Assembly: GCA_902767125.1 (NCBI GenBank)
Contig: CACXGJ010000016.1
Location: 1-15,350 of the forward strand
Reading direction: 5' to 3'
Length of the DNA: 15,350 nucleotides
Source: an uncultured Ruminococcus sp.
Lineage (GTDB): Bacteria > Bacillota > Clostridia > Oscillospirales > Acutalibacteraceae
Part shown: positions 14,703 through 15,350 of the stretch, in pieces
How positions within the stretch are numbered: position 1 is the first letter of the stretch
How the letters are laid out: each line of letters begins with the position of its first letter
Program-made: the position numbers and the translations under genes
The notes under the pieces: generated by a model
Told to the model about the DNA's origin: nothing
Seen by the model: the letters and a program-made list of their open reading frames with translations, nothing else
The model's database searches: none

Positions 14703-15056
14703 TTATTTTGAGGTTGGCTTTTTGATGAGAGCCATTATCAGACCAAAGAAAATTGCAGCAGCGATTCCTGCCGAACAGGCTGTAAGACCTCCGGTAAATG
14801 CACCGAGCCAGCCGTCATTTGCAACACTTTCCTCAATGCCCTTTGCAAGTGAATAGCCGAAGCCCGTCAGCGGAACAGTTGCACCTGCTCCCGCAAAATC
14901 GACCAACGGTTCGTATATTCCGAGAGCAGTCAGTATTACTCCCGAAGTGACATATAAAACTAATATTCGTGCAGGAGTGAGCTTTGTTTTGTCAATCAGT
15001 ATCTGTGCGATCACACACAAAATTCCTCCCGTTAAAAATGCGTAAATGTACTGCAT
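14703..15056 (-). CDS. spoVAE: Stage V sporulation protein AE
   Basis: A 117-residue integral membrane protein recognised as SpoVAE: MQYIYAFLTGGILCVIAQIL, PARILVLYVTSGVILTALG, YEPLVDFAGAGATVPLTGFG and GWLGAFTGGLTACSAGIAAA are hallmarks, and the length is typical. SpoVAE belongs to the SpoVA channel in the inner spore membrane, which takes in dipicolinic acid during sporulation and releases it on germination; it is normally made in the forespore under SigG. The ATG at 15056 has a fair ribosome binding site (GGGTGATG). In most clostridia spoVAC and spoVAD lie directly upstream, but here the next 294 bases hold no gene, so this copy stands apart. The csp-csp-sleC germination genes follow on the same strand after 155 bases. 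Confidence 0.93.
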   Translation of the reverse strand: MQYIYAFLTGGILCVIAQILIDKTKLTPARILVLYVTSGVILTALGIYEPLVDFAGAGATVPLTGFGYSLAKGIEESVANDGWLGAFTGGLTACSAGIAAAIFFGLIMALIKKPTSK

Positions 15057-15128
15057 AAAATTTCATCACCCGATATTAGTTTTTACCTTAAGGATATTTT
15101 TATTCAGGTATAAGTGATGAAAAATCAT

Positions 15129-15154
15129 ATTCAAAAAATAAAAATTTTTTGAAT
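15129..15154. repeat. 11-bp inverted repeat with 4-base loop
   Basis: ATTCAAAAAAT and ATTTTTTGAAT are perfect inverted copies separated by AAAA. The T run makes it terminator-like, but the stem is nearly all A/T and weak as RNA; it lies about 75 bases upstream of spoVAE and may instead be a protein-binding site. Confidence 0.45.
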
Positions 15155-15292
15155 AAAATTTGTATATTTTGCAGCATAACTCCCCAATAGTCGATTTTTT
15201 TGGATATATGAATTTAGCAATTTGCAATAATCAAGATGAATGAATGTGTATAAATTCAATAGAAAAAATTTTTTAAAATTTATGTATATATA

Positions 15293-15339
15293 TTGCATTT
15301 TTCGTTTTTATAATTTATAATTAATATATCAAGCGGTGA
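15293..15339 (+). promoter_or_regulatory. Promoter and ribosome binding site of a gene beyond the right edge
   Basis: TTGCAT (15293-15298), exactly 17 bases, then TATAAT (15316-15321) is a good vegetative promoter pair on the plus strand. It is followed by AAGCGGTGA (15331-15339), which resembles a ribosome binding site. The ATG at 15340 is too close to it, so the real start is probably at or just past the window end. Confidence 0.45.
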
Positions 15340-15350
15340 ATGATATTGTA

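Larger units (their letters stand above)
15057..15350. other. A/T-rich non-coding region upstream of spoVAE
   Basis: About 290 bases with no credible gene on either strand. They are much more A/T-rich than the flanking gene and contain many short A or T runs. Apart from an inverted repeat at 15129-15154 and promoter-like boxes at 15293-15321, nothing could be assigned. The spoVAE promoter should be here, but I found no good SigG-type pair. Confidence 0.6.

Noticed and set aside
15057..15180. A SigG promoter for spoVAE
   Set aside because: GAATA-like -35 boxes exist, but no CATnnTA -10 box lies 17-18 bases downstream; ACTAATA is too poor a match and 20 bases away.

Overview
The window looks like chromosomal DNA of a spore-forming gut Firmicute, most likely a Ruminococcus-like member of the Oscillospiraceae. 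This rests on the moderate, A/T-leaning base composition, clean AAAGGAG-type ribosome binding sites, a spore germination gene set of the clostridial Csp/SleC type, and a surface-protein repeat of a kind I associate with Ruminococcus. The taxonomic call is an inference; no rRNA or other marker is present.

Layout from left to right. Bases 1-394 hold a broken tail of a surface-protein repeat, closed by a two-way hairpin terminator that it shares with the converging genes to its right. Bases 515-2178 (minus strand) carry a two-gene unit: a small ACT-domain protein followed by a UPF0210 'PFL family' protein. Then come plus-strand genes: a PHP-family (HisJ-like) phosphoesterase; a HAD hydrolase overlapping a small four-helix membrane protein (DUF2809-like) and ending in a textbook terminator; and from 4508 to 9880 a five-gene run. 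That run is exonuclease III, an ABC ATPase, an ABC-2 type permease, a GldG-like auxiliary protein and a DUF4340 protein. The last four resemble the GldA/GldF/GldG export complex plus a DUF4340 partner, probably one membrane machine. The run closes with a perfect 16-bp stem terminator at 9881-9925 that also serves the genes converging from the right.

The right third (9929-15056, minus strand) is a spore germination island read right to left: spoVAE (a component of the dipicolinic acid channel), two subtilisin-like Csp proteases, and sleC (the pro-cortex-lytic enzyme they are expected to activate). The two csp genes overlap by four bases (ATGA) and sleC follows after 15 bases, so they are very likely one operon. 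Both Csp proteins keep a complete Asp-His-Ser triad, so neither is a dead pseudoprotease like the CspC/CspA of Clostridioides difficile. Between spoVAE and the first csp gene lie two inverted arrays of a seven-base repeat (RTGAGRA) that can fold into a long hairpin; one begins directly after the spoVAE stop codon.

The last 294 bases are very A/T-rich and hold no gene, but a good promoter plus ribosome binding site at the extreme right suggests a plus-strand gene starting just outside the window. I saw no tRNA, rRNA, CRISPR array or complete insertion sequence.
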